Shown piece by piece: positions 43,841 through 56,800 of a DNA stretch of 64,000 nucleotides; within the stretch, counting starts at the first letter, position 1; each line of letters begins with the position of its first letter. The stretch is from Mesotaenium endlicherianum (Eukaryota > Streptophyta > Zygnematophyceae > Zygnematales > Mesotaeniaceae), in NCBI GenBank assembly GCA_009602735.1, contig WELA01002202.1, positions 60,770 through 124,769 of the forward strand, given 5' to 3'. Under the pieces are notes generated by a model, which saw only the letters and a list, made by a program, of their open reading frames with translations, was not told where the DNA came from and did not search any database. Both the position numbers and the translations under genes were made by a program.

Positions 43841-44677
43841 GCCTAGTCATGGGATACTCGCGTATCGGTAGGTTAGTCGCGTATTACGCGGCGTATTACG
43901 ACGTATTTGCAAAATACGTATAGTAGGCGTAATAAAAAATAATTATGTAGGTCGTCTTCGCTCTTTTCCGTCCACTTTATTTGCTTTAAATTACATTGAC
44001 TACAATTTAACTTCAAGTGTCAGTCCGCGCACGTACGGCGGAGTGGTTTCAAGTTAGCTTCGTTTCGACATTCAACACATCGTGACAAATGGCGGCAAAT
44101 GACGGCATAAGCCGGCTCCTTAGCAAAAAAAGCGGTCGCGAGCTAATCGGGCCGAGCGAAAATGTGTCGACAGATCGAACGGACCAAGTTGCGCCACACA
44201 GGCCCCTGTTGACAAAAAATGACAGCGAGGTGTGGCGAGGGGCCAAGAAAAACCAAGGCCCCCCTTCGCTGACAAACAGGGGTAGGCGACGGGGTACAGG
44301 CTTGTCAGAATCACCCCGGCCACCCAACAACGTGGGCCAAGGGAGTCCCTGGCCCGGTTGACAACATAGAGGCCAAAATTGAAAAAGGCCTCGAGGCCCG
44401 ACTCCCCAGCACTCCCAACTCCCGCGACTCCCGAGTGCTCCGGAGTCCCTCGACAGCCACTTCCCGCCTAATTGGCGGTGAGTGGACCCGACCCCGTCGT
44501 TTTTTCGGTCAGGTTGTCACAATCGACGAATTTTGAGCTTCCCACACGCGCGACCGGTTTATTGGTCGACTTTTACGACGACACACGTATTTAACACGTT
44601 TTACGGCCTGGGTTGACGAAATACGTGTGTACGTATGCGTTATGCGTATACGACAAAAACGTATCCCATGACTAGGC
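43841..44677. mobile_element. non-autonomous TIR DNA transposon
   Basis: A 17-bp perfect terminal inverted repeat, GCCTAGTCATGGGATAC at 43841-43857 and its reverse complement at 44661-44677, bounds 837 bp. Both subterminal regions are packed with short TACG/CGTAT motifs (43865-43935 and 44580-44655), as in elements whose transposase binds repeated subterminal sites. The interior has no transposase-like protein. Target-site duplication and superfamily are unresolved: no convincing direct repeat is seen outside the TIRs. Confidence 0.7.
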
Positions 44678-44699
44678 GTGGAGGCCTCGTGGTTGATGA

Positions 44700-44900
44700 T
44701 TCTATCGGAAGTTGCTTGTTGAAATAGCGCAAGCTGATAAAAATTTCTCCAGAGGCCTCATTGTCGGCCTGCTTGCTAGAAAGGCTGAAGAGCCAACTCA
44801 TTCACTGGTCAAAAGTGCATTGGTGCTTAGCTGCATGTTCCAGCCGCTAGTTGATATCATTTTTATAGTTATCCTTTGTAGAAAGGGGCAGCATCGTTGA
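44700..44900 (+). other. unrecognised open reading frame, possible host exon
   Basis: An open stretch codes for KLLVEIAQADKNFSRGLIV, then GLLARKAEEPTHSLVKSALV and LSCMFQPLVDIIFIVIL. The first two-thirds read like an amphipathic helical protein segment with natural codon and residue use. It sits between a DNA transposon and a LARD element. I do not recognise the family. It could be an isolated host exon or chance. Confidence 0.25.
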
Positions 44901-44946
44901 CTCAACTAGCCAAATTGAATGCATCAGAGCTAGAACCTCACCGCTC

Positions 44947-45670
44947 TGTGAAAGGGGAGAGGGGTGCGGGGAGTGCGCCCATACACACTCACGCACCCTC
45001 ACCCGCGAGTGGAAGCGTGCACGAGGACCTTTCCTAGTTGCATACACAAGGTGGAGTGGCCTGGTGGTGTGCCACCCTTGCAAGAGAGAGTGAGTTACAT
45101 GAGAGAGGAGTGGAAAAGAACTCACTTTTTTAAGAAAAGTCGTGTACAAGATAAGAAGGTTAGACTAGACTAGAGAAGACTAGACTCCCTCTCCTTCTTT
45201 GTGCTTCCCATTTATGCTTCAACTCTAAGTGTCCTCTTTAGCAAAGTACCTCCAGAACCTTCTACTATGGCTCCTTCCATGTAGGTGACCTTGCCTACTT
45301 GGACAAGCTAGCACACTCACACGCACACAATTACACTCTAGAATATTCTACTACACAATCCACTAACTCCTCACGGAGTTTCTAGAAGTTCTACGAGCCT
45401 TTGGCACTCTACGTAATTGTACGTAGTTTCTGGAATCCTCACGATTCAATGTCCCACTTCTTGGACTCCAACCGAAATGTTCGTCACTGGACCTGTCCTT
45501 GTCACTCAATAGAATCCGCGACATTAAAAACTCACTAAAAACTCCCAAAACTCATAACTTTCTCAATACTTGTCCAAATGACTTGAAATAAAAGCCAAAG
45601 TTCTTCTAATCTCACACTCTATGCATATAAAATGCTAGAAAAGTACAAACCACACTTTCATAATCTTACA
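44947..45670 (-). repeat. 3' LTR of the LARD element
   Basis: 724 bp, TGTGAAAGGGGAGAGG to TAATCTTACA. It matches 48899-50130 once the solo LTR inside the latter is set aside. Confidence 0.9.
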
Positions 45671-48600
45671 TCATCCCCCTCCTCAAGATGCGACGTCCTC
45701 GGCGCATACTAAGGATAAGTGACGTCGTATGAGGAATCGAGCTCACATATACGCTAGACAAATACATATACTCAGATATTATACAAGTTGCAGGTCTTGA
45801 ACAGGCTCCAGAATGATGCTCAATACTCCAAATTACTCCACGTAGTAAAAGCTCCATTGCATACGTAGGCTCCACACATGGCGTCTCCTTACACAAATGC
45901 ATCTTTGTCTCCAACTCTTTCTTTGAATAGGCAAATATCTTCATGAAGGCTAAAATATACTCCCTTCATCATGTCCACATACTCCAAAGCTGGATCCAAT
46001 GCGTAACAGTCCGCCAAATCACCAAAACACTCATTCTTCGCCCTCTTGGACAAGTGGCAGCTCCTTGTCGCGCCATGTGGCTTACTCGTGGTGCTCTCAT
46101 AATATTGGCCAGATTACATCATGAATCTGACTTCACTATGTTCCTGAACCTTCGGGTACCCTTAGCTACTCTAGCTCTAAGCCATACTCCTTGTAGAGGT
46201 ATTGCACTCTCTCACTCGTGTGCGTGACTCGTGGTGACCTCTCAAGACGCCAAGTGGCACCCCCCTAACTTTTTCTGACATTTTTAGACTGAAAGTTGTG
46301 CAATCTGTATAGTATCATCCCTTTGAACTCATTGGTATGCTTTAATTCTCCTGATTTGAAGTCTAAGACCATGAAATCAGATTGCACCTTGCCTCACACA
46401 TGTGGCTCGCACGGCAGTCCAACAGACCGCCATGTGGCACTGTCAGGACTTCAATTAATATTTTTATAACAAAAATTATTTTTTCTAAATTTGAATCCAT
46501 AGGACTACCTCTCCACAAAATTTCAGAATCTGAATCTAAGTCTAACTCTCAAACAAGATCGTCATTCTGTGCCTCACGCTCGTAGGACGCACACGCACGC
46601 AACACGTATCAAGCTCCCGCGCCTACGATGGCACATGCTTAAACCCTTGATTTTGAAACTTGACTATGATTCAGAGCACGCCTTATACCAGGTCTATCAC
46701 CTCATGTAGGACTCCTAGGAAAAATATTTCCCACTCTCTCTTAAATAGGCAAAAAGTAGCCAAAATCTGCCAGCTTTTACCCTCGCGCTCGCCCACCCGT
46801 AAAACCCTCAAATATGGACAGATTTGAGTATCTTCCAAGCACTTGCTCTCAAACTTCTTTCCACTACACATCTCTTAGTTACAAATGAACTCATGGGACA
46901 GGCTTGACCTTGCTTACAAGCACTATAAACAACTATAACACTCCCTCCCCTCGTCATGAAGGTAAGGCGCTTACCACTCGAGTGTCCAAGTCCAGATTTT
47001 ACGCCTCTCTCTTGCTTGCTTGTATAGGCGCTGATTCTCCTAGCTTCATGCTCAAGTCCTTGTCATATATCTCCATCTTAGGCAGGACATATCAGCCCCA
47101 TAATACTTGGTCTCCTCATCATAGGCCCATATCCATAAAGTCGTAGTCTCCATCAAGCGACGATAATAATCTTCACAAGGCATGAGCGCATAGTCTCGCT
47201 CGTGGTGCACCAAACTCCATCATAGTCTTCTTCTTGGCTAGATGCTCACTCCCACATACTCCTGGATCTTCTTGAAGGTCAGCCTTCACACAAGGCTCCA
47301 AGAAACACATATAAAACGCCTCCATGAGCTCCATAACTTGGGCAAACGCACATAGTCTTAGTGCTTGCACCTCATCTTGTGCTCGCACACACTTTGTCTT
47401 GCAAGCGGGCTTCTCTTGAGCTCACTTCTTAGGAGCTCCTCCACTTGAGCAGTTGGGGTCTGCTCTACAAATGAGCAAGGGGATCATACACCTCTACTTG
47501 CTCCACCGGCGATGCGCGCTCGCCAAGGTTGTTAGGACGCGCGCTTGCTCCATGTGATGACCGGGCCAAGGTCACCAAAACAAGCGATTCTCCTTCACCT
47601 TCACCTTCCCGCGTTGCTTCTTTGCTAGCGGGCTGAAGATAGTTACTTGTGGTCTTATCTACCTCCACCTATTTCACAATCTTCACTTGACCATACTCCT
47701 CCTTGGTCTTCCCTTGACCCGTGCACTAAAGCACTGGAGGATAGGCTACTCTCTTTATGCAACTCCTTCCACATGCTTAGCTTCTTGAGTGCACTCTAGC
47801 CTTGGTCACCCCAATGACACTTCTTACTACTAAACCCAGCTTGCCTTGGTGCTCTACTTTCACATGAAGAGCTTCCTTAGATGCACCAAAATCTGCCCCT
47901 TAGCTATGCCAACACACAACTATTGGCACACGCACTTCTAGTGGGAGACATCTCTTGCACTAGCCCTCTGGCACCAACTTCATACCTTGCTTCTTCTTCC
48001 ACACCATAGGCTTATCTTCATCATAGCTCTCAACTTGAAGTACTCCATAGTAGTCTCCTCCATAAGGAAAAAAAAAATCTGAACTTGAAAGGCTCCATCT
48101 CCACTTATCTTGCTGCGTCACTTCTTCTTGCTCCAAGCCTTCTCCACGGCGCTTTTCTTCACTTGAGGCTTCATCAATCTCCATAAGAATGACCAAGCTC
48201 CATCATGGCTGGCCTACATATCCAGTGGTTATATAGGAGTGATGCAAGGCAACCCAAATCTGGCCACATACTTGGCCAACTTGGTGCAACACCCCGGTGC
48301 ACCCTCTCTTGAGCTTCTCATGAGCTCCTCTTGAGCTTGTGAGTGCTATGCCCGCCAAAGCTCCTAGACTTGCAAGTACACCTGCTTGCTAAGTCCCCGG
48401 TTGCCTACTCTCAAAATCTGCTCCACCTTCATTGAAGATCTAAAATAAAGATGGGCACACACTCCTTTCTAGCCACTACCACCTCTATGCTGAGCCCCCC
48501 TCAAAGAAAGAGCTTAACAATAAAGAGCTTGCATCTTCAAGGAAAAATCCAACCGTGTGAACTCCAGATTTTCTTCATGCTCATATGTCTCCATACTCAA

Positions 48601-48885
48601 GCAAAGGTTGCTCTATATTAGTTATATCAATACCATGCTTGGGCAACTTTGTTATACTATAAAGAAGACGCACAAAAATCGGGTCGCATCCAAGTTAACA
48701 CTTCTTGGAGCACCTCCCACTTCCCATCTCCTCCCTCCTTCAAGAGAGTGAGATGCTAGCTTGCATCAACGTCTTCATGGCTGCCCTTAACAACTTATAA
48801 ATCATCCTTGTCTCCTCTCTACTCTCTCTACACTCCTACAAGCATCACCAACCAAAGCTCCTCCTCTAGATGAAGCAACTAGGTA
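45671..48885 (-). other. interior of the LARD element
   Basis: Non-coding or only weakly coding. Two short minus-strand frames (about 47465-47668 and 47960-48196) are rich in Glu, Ser and Lys (for example MEIDEASSEEKRRGEGLEQEE), recalling gag-like or host-derived tails. No domain is recognisable. CT-rich text dominates the plus strand. Confidence 0.6.
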
Positions 48886-48898
48886 GCTCCGATACCAT

Positions 48899-50130
48899 GT
48901 GAAAGGGGAGAGGGGTGCGGGGAGTGCGCCCATACACACTCACGCACCCTCACCCGCGAGTGGAAGCGTGCACGAAGACCTTTCCTAGTTGCATACACAA
49001 GGTGGAGTGGCCTGGTGGTGTGCCACCCTTGCAAGAGAGAGTGACTTACATGAGAGAGGAGTTGTAGTGATTTGAGTTATTATATATTAGTTTGCATATA
49101 TTTTAACGTTTTCAAATATATTTGGAGTAGTATTGTGTGGATTCAAGTGTGAATAGGTACTCTAGTGACTTGGTTCATGTCCTTTGAACCTTCTAAGGCA
49201 TTTTCGAAGTTAGAGGAAAGACCTAGAAGAACTCCACGTGGCAAAAGTCAAATGTGCCATTTTTAGGTCAAAAGGACATGTGTACATTATTCTAGAAAGA
49301 GGTGGCAAGTTTTGGGATGTGTTGGGTGCCAACACATCAACATACACCTTCCTAGAAATTACTTATGTAGCAAGTATATAAACAAGAGCTAGAACATAGA
49401 AAGACATTCCAGAATCACTTTTGTACTTGCCAAAATCCAGAAAGAGATTAACTTTCAAGAAGCCATCTCTCTTTCAAGAAGCTACCACTTGTGTTCAAAG
49501 ATCCTTGTCTTAAATAGATAAAGTATTATATTTCACTAAGTACTTCATCTATCTGTTTCACTACAGGAGTGGAAAAGAACTCACTTTATTAAGAAAAGTT
49601 GTGTACAAGATAAGAAGGTTAGACTAGACTAGACAAGATTAGACTCCCTCTCCTTCTTTGTGCTTCCCATTTATGCTTCAACTCTAAGTGTCCTCTCTAG
49701 CAAAGTACCTCTAGAACCTTCTACTATGGCTCCTTCCATGTAGGTGACCTTGTCTACTTGGACAAGGTAGCACACTCACACGCACACAATTACACTCTAG
49801 AATATTCTACTACACAATCCACTAACTCCTCACGGAGTTCCTAGAAGTTCTACAAGACTTTGGCACTCTACGTAATTGTACGTAGTTTCTGGAATCCTCA
49901 TGATTCAATGTCCCACTTCCTGGACTCCAACCGAAACTTTTGTCACTGGACCAGTCCTTGTCACTCAAGAGAATCTGCGACATTAAAAACTCACTAAAAA
50001 CTCCCAAAACTCATAATTTTCTCAATACTTGTCCAAATGACTTGAAATAAAGGCCAAGGTTCTTCTAAAATTCACACTCTATGCACATAAGATTCTAGAA
50101 AGATACAAACCACACTTTCATGACCTTACA
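48899..50130 (-). repeat. 5' LTR of the LARD element (holding a solo LTR)
   Basis: Begins TGTGAAAGGGG and ends GACCTTACA. It contains the insertion at 49063-49565 and one copy of its 5-bp target duplication. The net length of 724 bp equals that of the left LTR. Confidence 0.9.
49063..49565 (+). mobile_element. solo LTR of the second chromovirus family
   Basis: 503 bp, TGTAGTGATTTGAG to TTTCACTACA, flanked by a perfect 5-bp target duplication GGAGT (49058-49062 and 49566-49570). It matches the 5' LTR at 58492-58988 along its whole length. It is younger than the LARD it interrupts. Confidence 0.95.
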
Positions 50131-50894
50131 CTTTGGGATTGAGTAGGCGCGTTGCTCCCTTTGCCTTATTTGTGCAGTTGCCCAAAAAGCACATGTCCTG
50201 GCAGCCTGCCACGACACGTAGTGGGCACGTTTATCAAACTCAGGAGCCAGCTGTTACAACCAACGTCCCTGCTACTGACGTCCTCTCTTCCTCGCAGTTT
50301 ACAAAGCCAGGTACCACAAGCTCGACGGTCGGCGCGGCGCCCAGCTCTGGACCCTGCCCATCTTCCAGTCGACGACGCGCCACTACGCACGCAAGTGACC
50401 TTAAAGGCCCCATGGAGACCCGATCAGGCTCCGATTTAGGTCGAGCAATGTACAGCAGACGGCCAGGCACCAAGGAACTCAAGACATTTCGCTCCCGATT
50501 CATCTTTCAGTATTTGTTCCAAAAGTTGCCCTTCCCAGAGCTTCACCTTAACACCTACTTCTTGTCGTTGGCTAACTGGGTGGAAGGGGCGGCCGAGTTG
50601 TACATGCAAGCTGCTGCCACACGACAATTTTGACAATGAAGACAAAGATGCGACCCCTCCTGCCGGCCAAGAAGACGCCAGGCCAGTCCCCATCAATGGC
50701 GGACGCTACAAACAGGAGTTGCCCCTTAACTCTACCCCCACTCAGATTTTGGCTGCCTGTGCGCAAGATATGAGTGCTTGTGCTAGTCGTGCTGCTCTGG
50801 AAGAGCACGTACTTGCCAATGACTTCCACAAGATCCAGGCAAGAATGGAGCGGCCGCCTAACCGTGTTTATTTGTTCTTTCAGATGTGTGCAGA
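50131..50894 (+). other. unrecognised coding-like region
   Basis: A plus-strand frame of about 160 codons has a Thr/Ser/Pro-rich N-terminal part (ATTRSGHVYQTQEP) and a longer structured part (KELKTFRSRFIFQYLFQKL, FPELHLNTYFLSLANWVEG). Coding-like sequence continues with ILAACAQDMSACASRAALE. TRSG-type N termini occur in retroelement gag proteins, but no zinc knuckle or capsid motif confirms it. It is bounded by the LARD on the left and an LTR on the right. Family unknown. Confidence 0.3.
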
Positions 50895-51613
50895 TGAAAT
50901 GAATTGACTTACCAAATGGGCGATTAACAATTAATGAAGATCTTTATATCAGCAAGTAATCTTTATGGTATTTTTCGTTAACTGATTCAACAGCAAAAGA
51001 CAACGTACTAGCAGTTGACAATACTCGGAAGTCAAATGGAAGTTAACTAGCAGTAACAATGCAATCTGTAGACTCACACATAAGCAAGACTAGGAGACAG
51101 TGCGTATCAATGGCTTCTCGCTTTGGATTCAGATCTCTCTCAGTCAGCAATACAAGAGAGTAGGCCTCGTTTTCAAATGCCAAACTCGAGAGCAATACCT
51201 AGCATCTGTACATGGAATGAGTTTACTGTTCAACGACAAGTGCAAAAGCATCGCCTACCCGGGAGTTAACCAGGTTGGTTGGACCTCGGTTAACCAAATC
51301 CACCGCCATCTCCCATCATCCCGAATTGCCATCCATCCTAAGGATGTCATCTGGCCATTCATCTAGCATACCACACTTAAATGCATATCTAGGCAGTTTG
51401 CTGCTACCAAGTACGGAAGTTAGCTGGCTGTCAAAGAATGTGACAACAAGCCAACCTAAGTTGACTTCAGCCTGCTGCTTGCGGCTGAGTCCTTAAACTG
51501 ATACGTTCATAAAGTCCAGTAGAGTGAATATTAACTAAAGTTTAGCAGGCTGAACTTAATTGACTATTATATCTAAATACATATTATATCAACCAATATA
51601 CTGACTCATTACA
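50895..51613 (-). repeat. 3' LTR of the decayed minus-strand chromovirus
   Basis: 719 bp, TGAAATGAATTGAC to GACTCATTACA on the plus strand. It belongs to the same family as the LTRs at 12986, 17867, 25994 and 32505. Confidence 0.9.
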
Positions 51614-51630
51614 ATTCCTCCAACTTACCT

Positions 51631-51649
51631 TGTTGTCGCCTCGACAACA
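51631..51649. promoter_or_regulatory. conserved hairpin next to the polypurine tract (third copy)
   Basis: TGTTGTCG-CCT-CGACAACA is identical to 13719-13737 and the complement of 25958-25976. It is perfect in an otherwise decayed element. Confidence 0.7.
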
Positions 51650-51959
51650 CTAATATGCAAAATTATCCGGTCAAGGAACTAACAAGACTAACCCCCCACC
51701 GCTTGCCTCTTGCTTCAACACTGTTGCGTAGTTGTGGAGATCACTGGTGACAGTGGACTGTCACCTCCACTCTCTTCTACTTCCGTTGTGGGGTGCAAAC
51801 AGATAGACCTCCAACAAGGCTTGACTGGAGGATGGTTTTAATGTATTGGGGGTTGTTCCTAGGGCTTCAAGATCAGGAGACTGAGATCTGGACCTAGATC
51901 CAGACACCCCTCTAGGTTTGTCAGCTGGCCTTCTAAAGAACCCTGTTTATTCTAAAGTC

Positions 51960-53520
51960 GGACTTCAAGGAGAACGAAGGGTTGTAGCCTGCTCTTCAAT
52001 CACTTGGGTGTTGATCCCCACATAAATAGGCATTTTAGTACGATGCTGAAATATATTGGCAAGAGGTACATGTCCCTGAGCGAAGGGGGAGGCCGGCATA
52101 CCTCTGGCCACTCCGCGTGTCCCTTTAGTGGCAGTCCTGTCCTCTCGAATTTTTTGCCTTTGTCTGCTGCCAAGTACAGTCATATCACCTTTTTCCCCTA
52201 CTTGGGCAGGTGGGTTGGGGGAACGAGTGCGGGTCCAGTTGCCTCCATGGCAGGGATCACATTCCATACACTTGATCTTGGCTCCCTAGGAATCCCTGCT
52301 CCTGCCTGCCGTTGGGTCTCTTGAGTGCCAGCTCCTGATGCTTCTCCTCTACCCTGCTCTTCTTCCTCATCCTCCTCATCTTCCTCCTCTGAGAGGGTAG
52401 GAGTCTCCTCCACTAAGTCATCCTGCTCCCTCGTAGACATGGAGAAATCTACTAACCGCCCTTTCTTCGGACAAGTTGGAGGTTGCTTGGCCTTCAACCT
52501 GCTGATATCTATCCTCCCTGCATTCTTCGCCCATTTGACAAAAGCATGCTTTTACTTAGAGAAATAGTCTCTTTCTATCCTCTTGTGCTCTTTGGTCTCC
52601 GTATTCATATTACTCAAGCAGCCATTAGCCTGGGGTTCCAAGGGGCAATGTGAGGTGGTAAGATGAGGTAGCCGTCTAGCCCATAGTGGAAGTCATCTGG
52701 TTGGGCTCAATCACACTTCTGCTTTTTGTTGGTGACGATCATCCACCTCCAGTCTGTGGGCTGTAGGTAATACTGTGGTCCATGCTCAATCTTTTTCACC
52801 TTACAATGGAACCAGTGGGGGGAGAACATCTGTTGTCCTGCTTCCTTGGCCAAGTACTCCTAGCTCCTCTCAACTTCATTGTAAGCTGGCAGTAGTGTGA
52901 GGTAGAATATCGTATCCTTAAAGCTATTGGGCTGCATGCTCACCATCCTGATGAGTCTCTAATCTCCCACTATTTGAGGTACTGGAACTAGCTTGTTCTC
53001 CAAACCAGCTGCAAGGTACCGGGCTTGCTCTGCCGCATAACCCACCATCTTGGCATAGTCTTCGTAATGAACATCAGTGTGTGTCTCAATGTACTAATCG
53101 AGTGATTCAGCTCCTTCTTTTTGTAGAAGTATTACCTGTTCCAGCTTGTTGATCTCCTGGGCTACCAGTAATGCTTCCTTCAGTTTATCAAAGGGTTGAC
53201 CACCCACCACAGTATATCTGTAAGTGGCCAGGCTCTTCTGCTTGTCAGCTTCATCCTTCTTCCTTCTTTCCTCCGCTGCTGCCGCCGCTTCTTCTTCTTG
53301 TTTCTTCTGTCTCCTCAGCCTTCCTGAGATTTTCCGCCTCTTGCTCCTTCTTTTTCTGTGCTTCCTCTGCCTCCTCTTGTTGTCTGCGGACCCTTTCTTG
53401 TTCTCTCCTGGTGAGGAACATCGCCGCCAGCTCTTTTTGGTATTGCTCCTTTGCCCTCCTGGCTTCTTCTGCCTTGCGCTTTTTGTCTTCCTTTTGTGTG
53501 GTATGAGCCATCTTGCACGT
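51960..53520 (-). pseudogene. ORF3 region of the decayed minus-strand chromovirus
   Basis: Counterpart of 24204-25532. It shares a MAHTTQKEDKKRKAEEARR start, the charged coiled-coil-like segment, the TLSEEEDEEDEEE acidic run and the basic tail. It is the third copy showing ORF3 in the same place after pol. Fossil, broken. Confidence 0.8.
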
Positions 53521-53899
53521 GTAACCAGGGCACAAGTAATAGGATCTCGATCTTTGTCTCAGGAGTTGCAGGACGAGCAGCAAGTTTCTACTATCATGGT
53601 AGGTTTGTTCCCATTTACCTTACGGGGTGATTGATAGGAATTCACGTAGCTGCAGTGCGATGAAAAATAAACGAATGAATGTGTGTGCAGGGTGAGTTAA
53701 GTGATGTTTTGATGTGCGAGTCCCTTTTTCATTCCTCCAACTTTGCATGAGGTGGGCTTGGCTGTCCCATCTGCCACTATGCTGACACTTAGGATTCAAT
53801 GACTGTCCCTTTCTCGCACACTAGCTGTCATTTACTTTCTCCTCCAACTTAAATGGAGACAGAACATCCGGTCACCTTCCCATGTCAACTGAAATGACA

Positions 53900-56800
53900 A
53901 TTAGGGAGGTGCCCTAGCCGCCCGAAGGTGGAACCGTTTCAACGCCTCTTTGGCATTGGTCAAATGGTGCTTAAATTCCCAAGTATCCCCAGAGGCATCG
54001 TGACCCTTCCATCAGACCAGGTATTTCATGACATATTTAGATTATCAACGGACAGAGCGAGCTTCCAAAATCTCCTCAACCTCATACTCCTCAGGGTCGC
54101 AATCCCTGACAGCGGGGACCGGGACCTGTTAGACAGATAACCGACCAGTGAACAGGGTGTCACCCTTGATGTATGGGGAAGGAGACATTAATGACTGGAT
54201 GACCCTTGTATTTCGCTGACATGTTCAGTGACCGACACGGCGCACCACAGAATATGGACGAATCCAGACCGGACCAAGCTTTTTCTTGACGACACCAGGC
54301 AGGTACAGGTGTTGAGAATGCAGTTTGACCAAATTGCCCTTTGAACATGTCAGCTCTCGACGGTGTTAATTAGCGTATTTTTGTTAATTTTCCTGGGCTT
54401 TGTGCAGGTTGTGTTGGAATTCTGACAGGGTGTCAGCAAACTCCTGAGTTAACTGGAGAGACATCGGATCGTCAATCCCCTCAGAATGAGTTAAAGAATC
54501 CCCTAGCACATCCAATGGAGACTTAGGGACCCTACCCAGACTGACTTTGAAAAGAGTCATGCCCGTTGACGCTGCACCGCACTGTTGATCGCAAATTGAA
54601 ATTGAGGCAACAGGTCATTCCAATTATCCTGTTTTTGGTTAATATATGCTTTCAGTACCTCTTACAGAACTCGGTGAGTCCTTTCAGTCTGCCCATCATT
54701 CTGAGGGTGGTTTGCTGTGCTGAGCAGCTGTTTGACTCCCATTAACCCCATTAAAGCTCTCCAAAATTTAGAGGTAAATTTTGGGTCTTTGCCTGAGATA
54801 ATATTAGAGGGTAGCCCATATTGGCATACTACATGGTTGTAGAACTGTCTCGCCGTTTTGAAGGCAGTCACTTTGACAGTGGTGGCGATAAAAATGACCA
54901 TTTTTGTCAATATATCCACTACTACCAGTATAGAATCATGCCCATTGGCAGTTTTTGGTATTGTTACCACCCAATCCATGGATATTGTTTTCCAGCGTCC
55001 AGCTGAGATGGGTAGTGGTTGTAACAGCTCCTTGGGTGGTGTGTGCCTAGACTTATTTTTCAAACACTGATCACAGGACTTAACAAATTGTAGGACCTTC
55101 CGAGGTAACCCATCCCAGTGATAATGTTTTACCAATTTGCCAGCAGTTTTGGCCTGCCCCAAATGCCCACCCAGCAAACTGTCATGGCCTTGACTCAGTA
55201 AGAGTGACTTTATTTCCAAGTTATTAGAAATGACCAGCTTTAGCCTGCCCGAAGTGGTTTCAATTACCTAGATCCCTCCCTTTAGCCGATACCCGAGTGC
55301 AGTAGCTGGACAAACACGTACCATCAGTGGCTTTGGGCTCAAATGTTGGGTCATATGGAAGGCTTTCCTAAGTTGTTCAAGGAAGGACTTAATCACATTC
55401 AGAGAAGTGAGTGCACAAAGGACTTTACCTACCGCATGCTAACTAAAGTTCCGTTCTTGCAAGTCAGGTATTCCAGAGAGTGCATCAGTAGGATTCAACT
55501 TCCTTAATTTGTAGTCAATCTAGACTTGGAACTGCTCCAGCGTCTGACTCCAGCGATTTTCCCTCCACGACAGCTTGGACTTCTTCTGAAAGTGAGTCAG
55601 AGCTAGATGATCTGTAATCATCTTAAAAGATTTACCATGTAAGTATGCTCTCTGCTGTTTGAGCACATGAATGATAGCAAGCAACTCTTTATCATGCACA
55701 AAATAATTTCTTTCAGCTGGGTTGAATTTCATAGAGTCGTACAGCACAAGGTGCCACTCCTGCTTTACCTTACCATCCTTTGTGGTTATGTCATCAAGCT
55801 GCAACAAAATAGCACCCATGGCAAAGTCAGAAGCATCAGTAACCACCTGCACAGGTTTGCTGGGGTCATACACAATTAAGACTAGGGCAAGACAGAGAGC
55901 ATCTTTAAGGGTCTGGAAGGCAGCTTGCTGCACTTTTCCCCACACATACCCTGTGTCCTTCTTAGTAAGGTCAGTCAGTAGACTGGCCTTTGTAGAATAA
56001 TTTTCAATGTATCTCCTGTAATAGTTAGCCAACCCAAGGAAGGATCTAACGTTTGAGACAGATTGTGGTACTAGCCTGTCCCTTATGGTCTGGACTTTCT
56101 CAGGATCTACGCTGATGCCTTCTTTATTGACAACGTGGCCCCAAGAATCGAATACTTTCCTTAAAGAAATCACACTTGCTCATTTTAGCATATAACTGAT
56201 TCCTTCTCAGAGAGTCTATGACTGTCTTTAAGTGTTCAGCATGCTGAGCTTCATCTTTAGAGAAGATTAAAATATCGTCCAGGAAGACTTGCACAAACTT
56301 ATCCAACTAAGGCCTGAAAATGTCATTTATAGCACCCATGAAGGTTGCAGGAGCATTAGTCAGTCCAAATGGCATCACATCAAATTCAGAGTGTCCATAA
56401 GATCTATCTCACTGAACACTTTAGCACCAGACACGGTATCAAGCAAGTCCTTGATTCTGGGGTAAAGCATACTTGTTCTTTACGGTAAATTTGTTAAGAG
56501 CTCTGTAATCCACACTCATGCGCATACTTCCATTCTTTTTCTTAACGAATAGGATGGGTGCGCCATAAGGTGATTTACTGGGGGAAATATACACATTTTT
56601 CTCCAGGTCTGCAATTTGTGTATTCAATTTTTCGCTCTCCACATAAGACAAGCCATAAGTGCATTGCCAAGGTGGTTGATTCCCAGAAATAAATCAATTC
56701 TATGATCTACTTCCCTCTTAGGGGGCACTCTTGGAAGCCCATATTAAAAAAATCAGTATATTGAGCAACAATTTTTGCAGCATTAGGATGCTCCGGAGGG

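Larger units (their letters stand above)
44947..50130 (-). mobile_element. non-autonomous LTR element (LARD type)
   Basis: Two LTRs of the same net length (724 bp) bound a 3.2-kb interior. The element points left. The primer site reads TGGTATCGGAGCT on the minus strand (48886-48898), directly adjacent to the right LTR, and a purine-rich GAGGAGGGGGATGA tract abuts the left LTR. The interior shows no reverse transcriptase, integrase or other pol domain, only short charged frames on the minus strand, so it must have depended on a partner. By eye the LTRs differ at roughly 30-35 of 724 positions, implying moderate age. No matching target-site duplication is seen (CGCTC and CTTTG). Confidence 0.8.
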
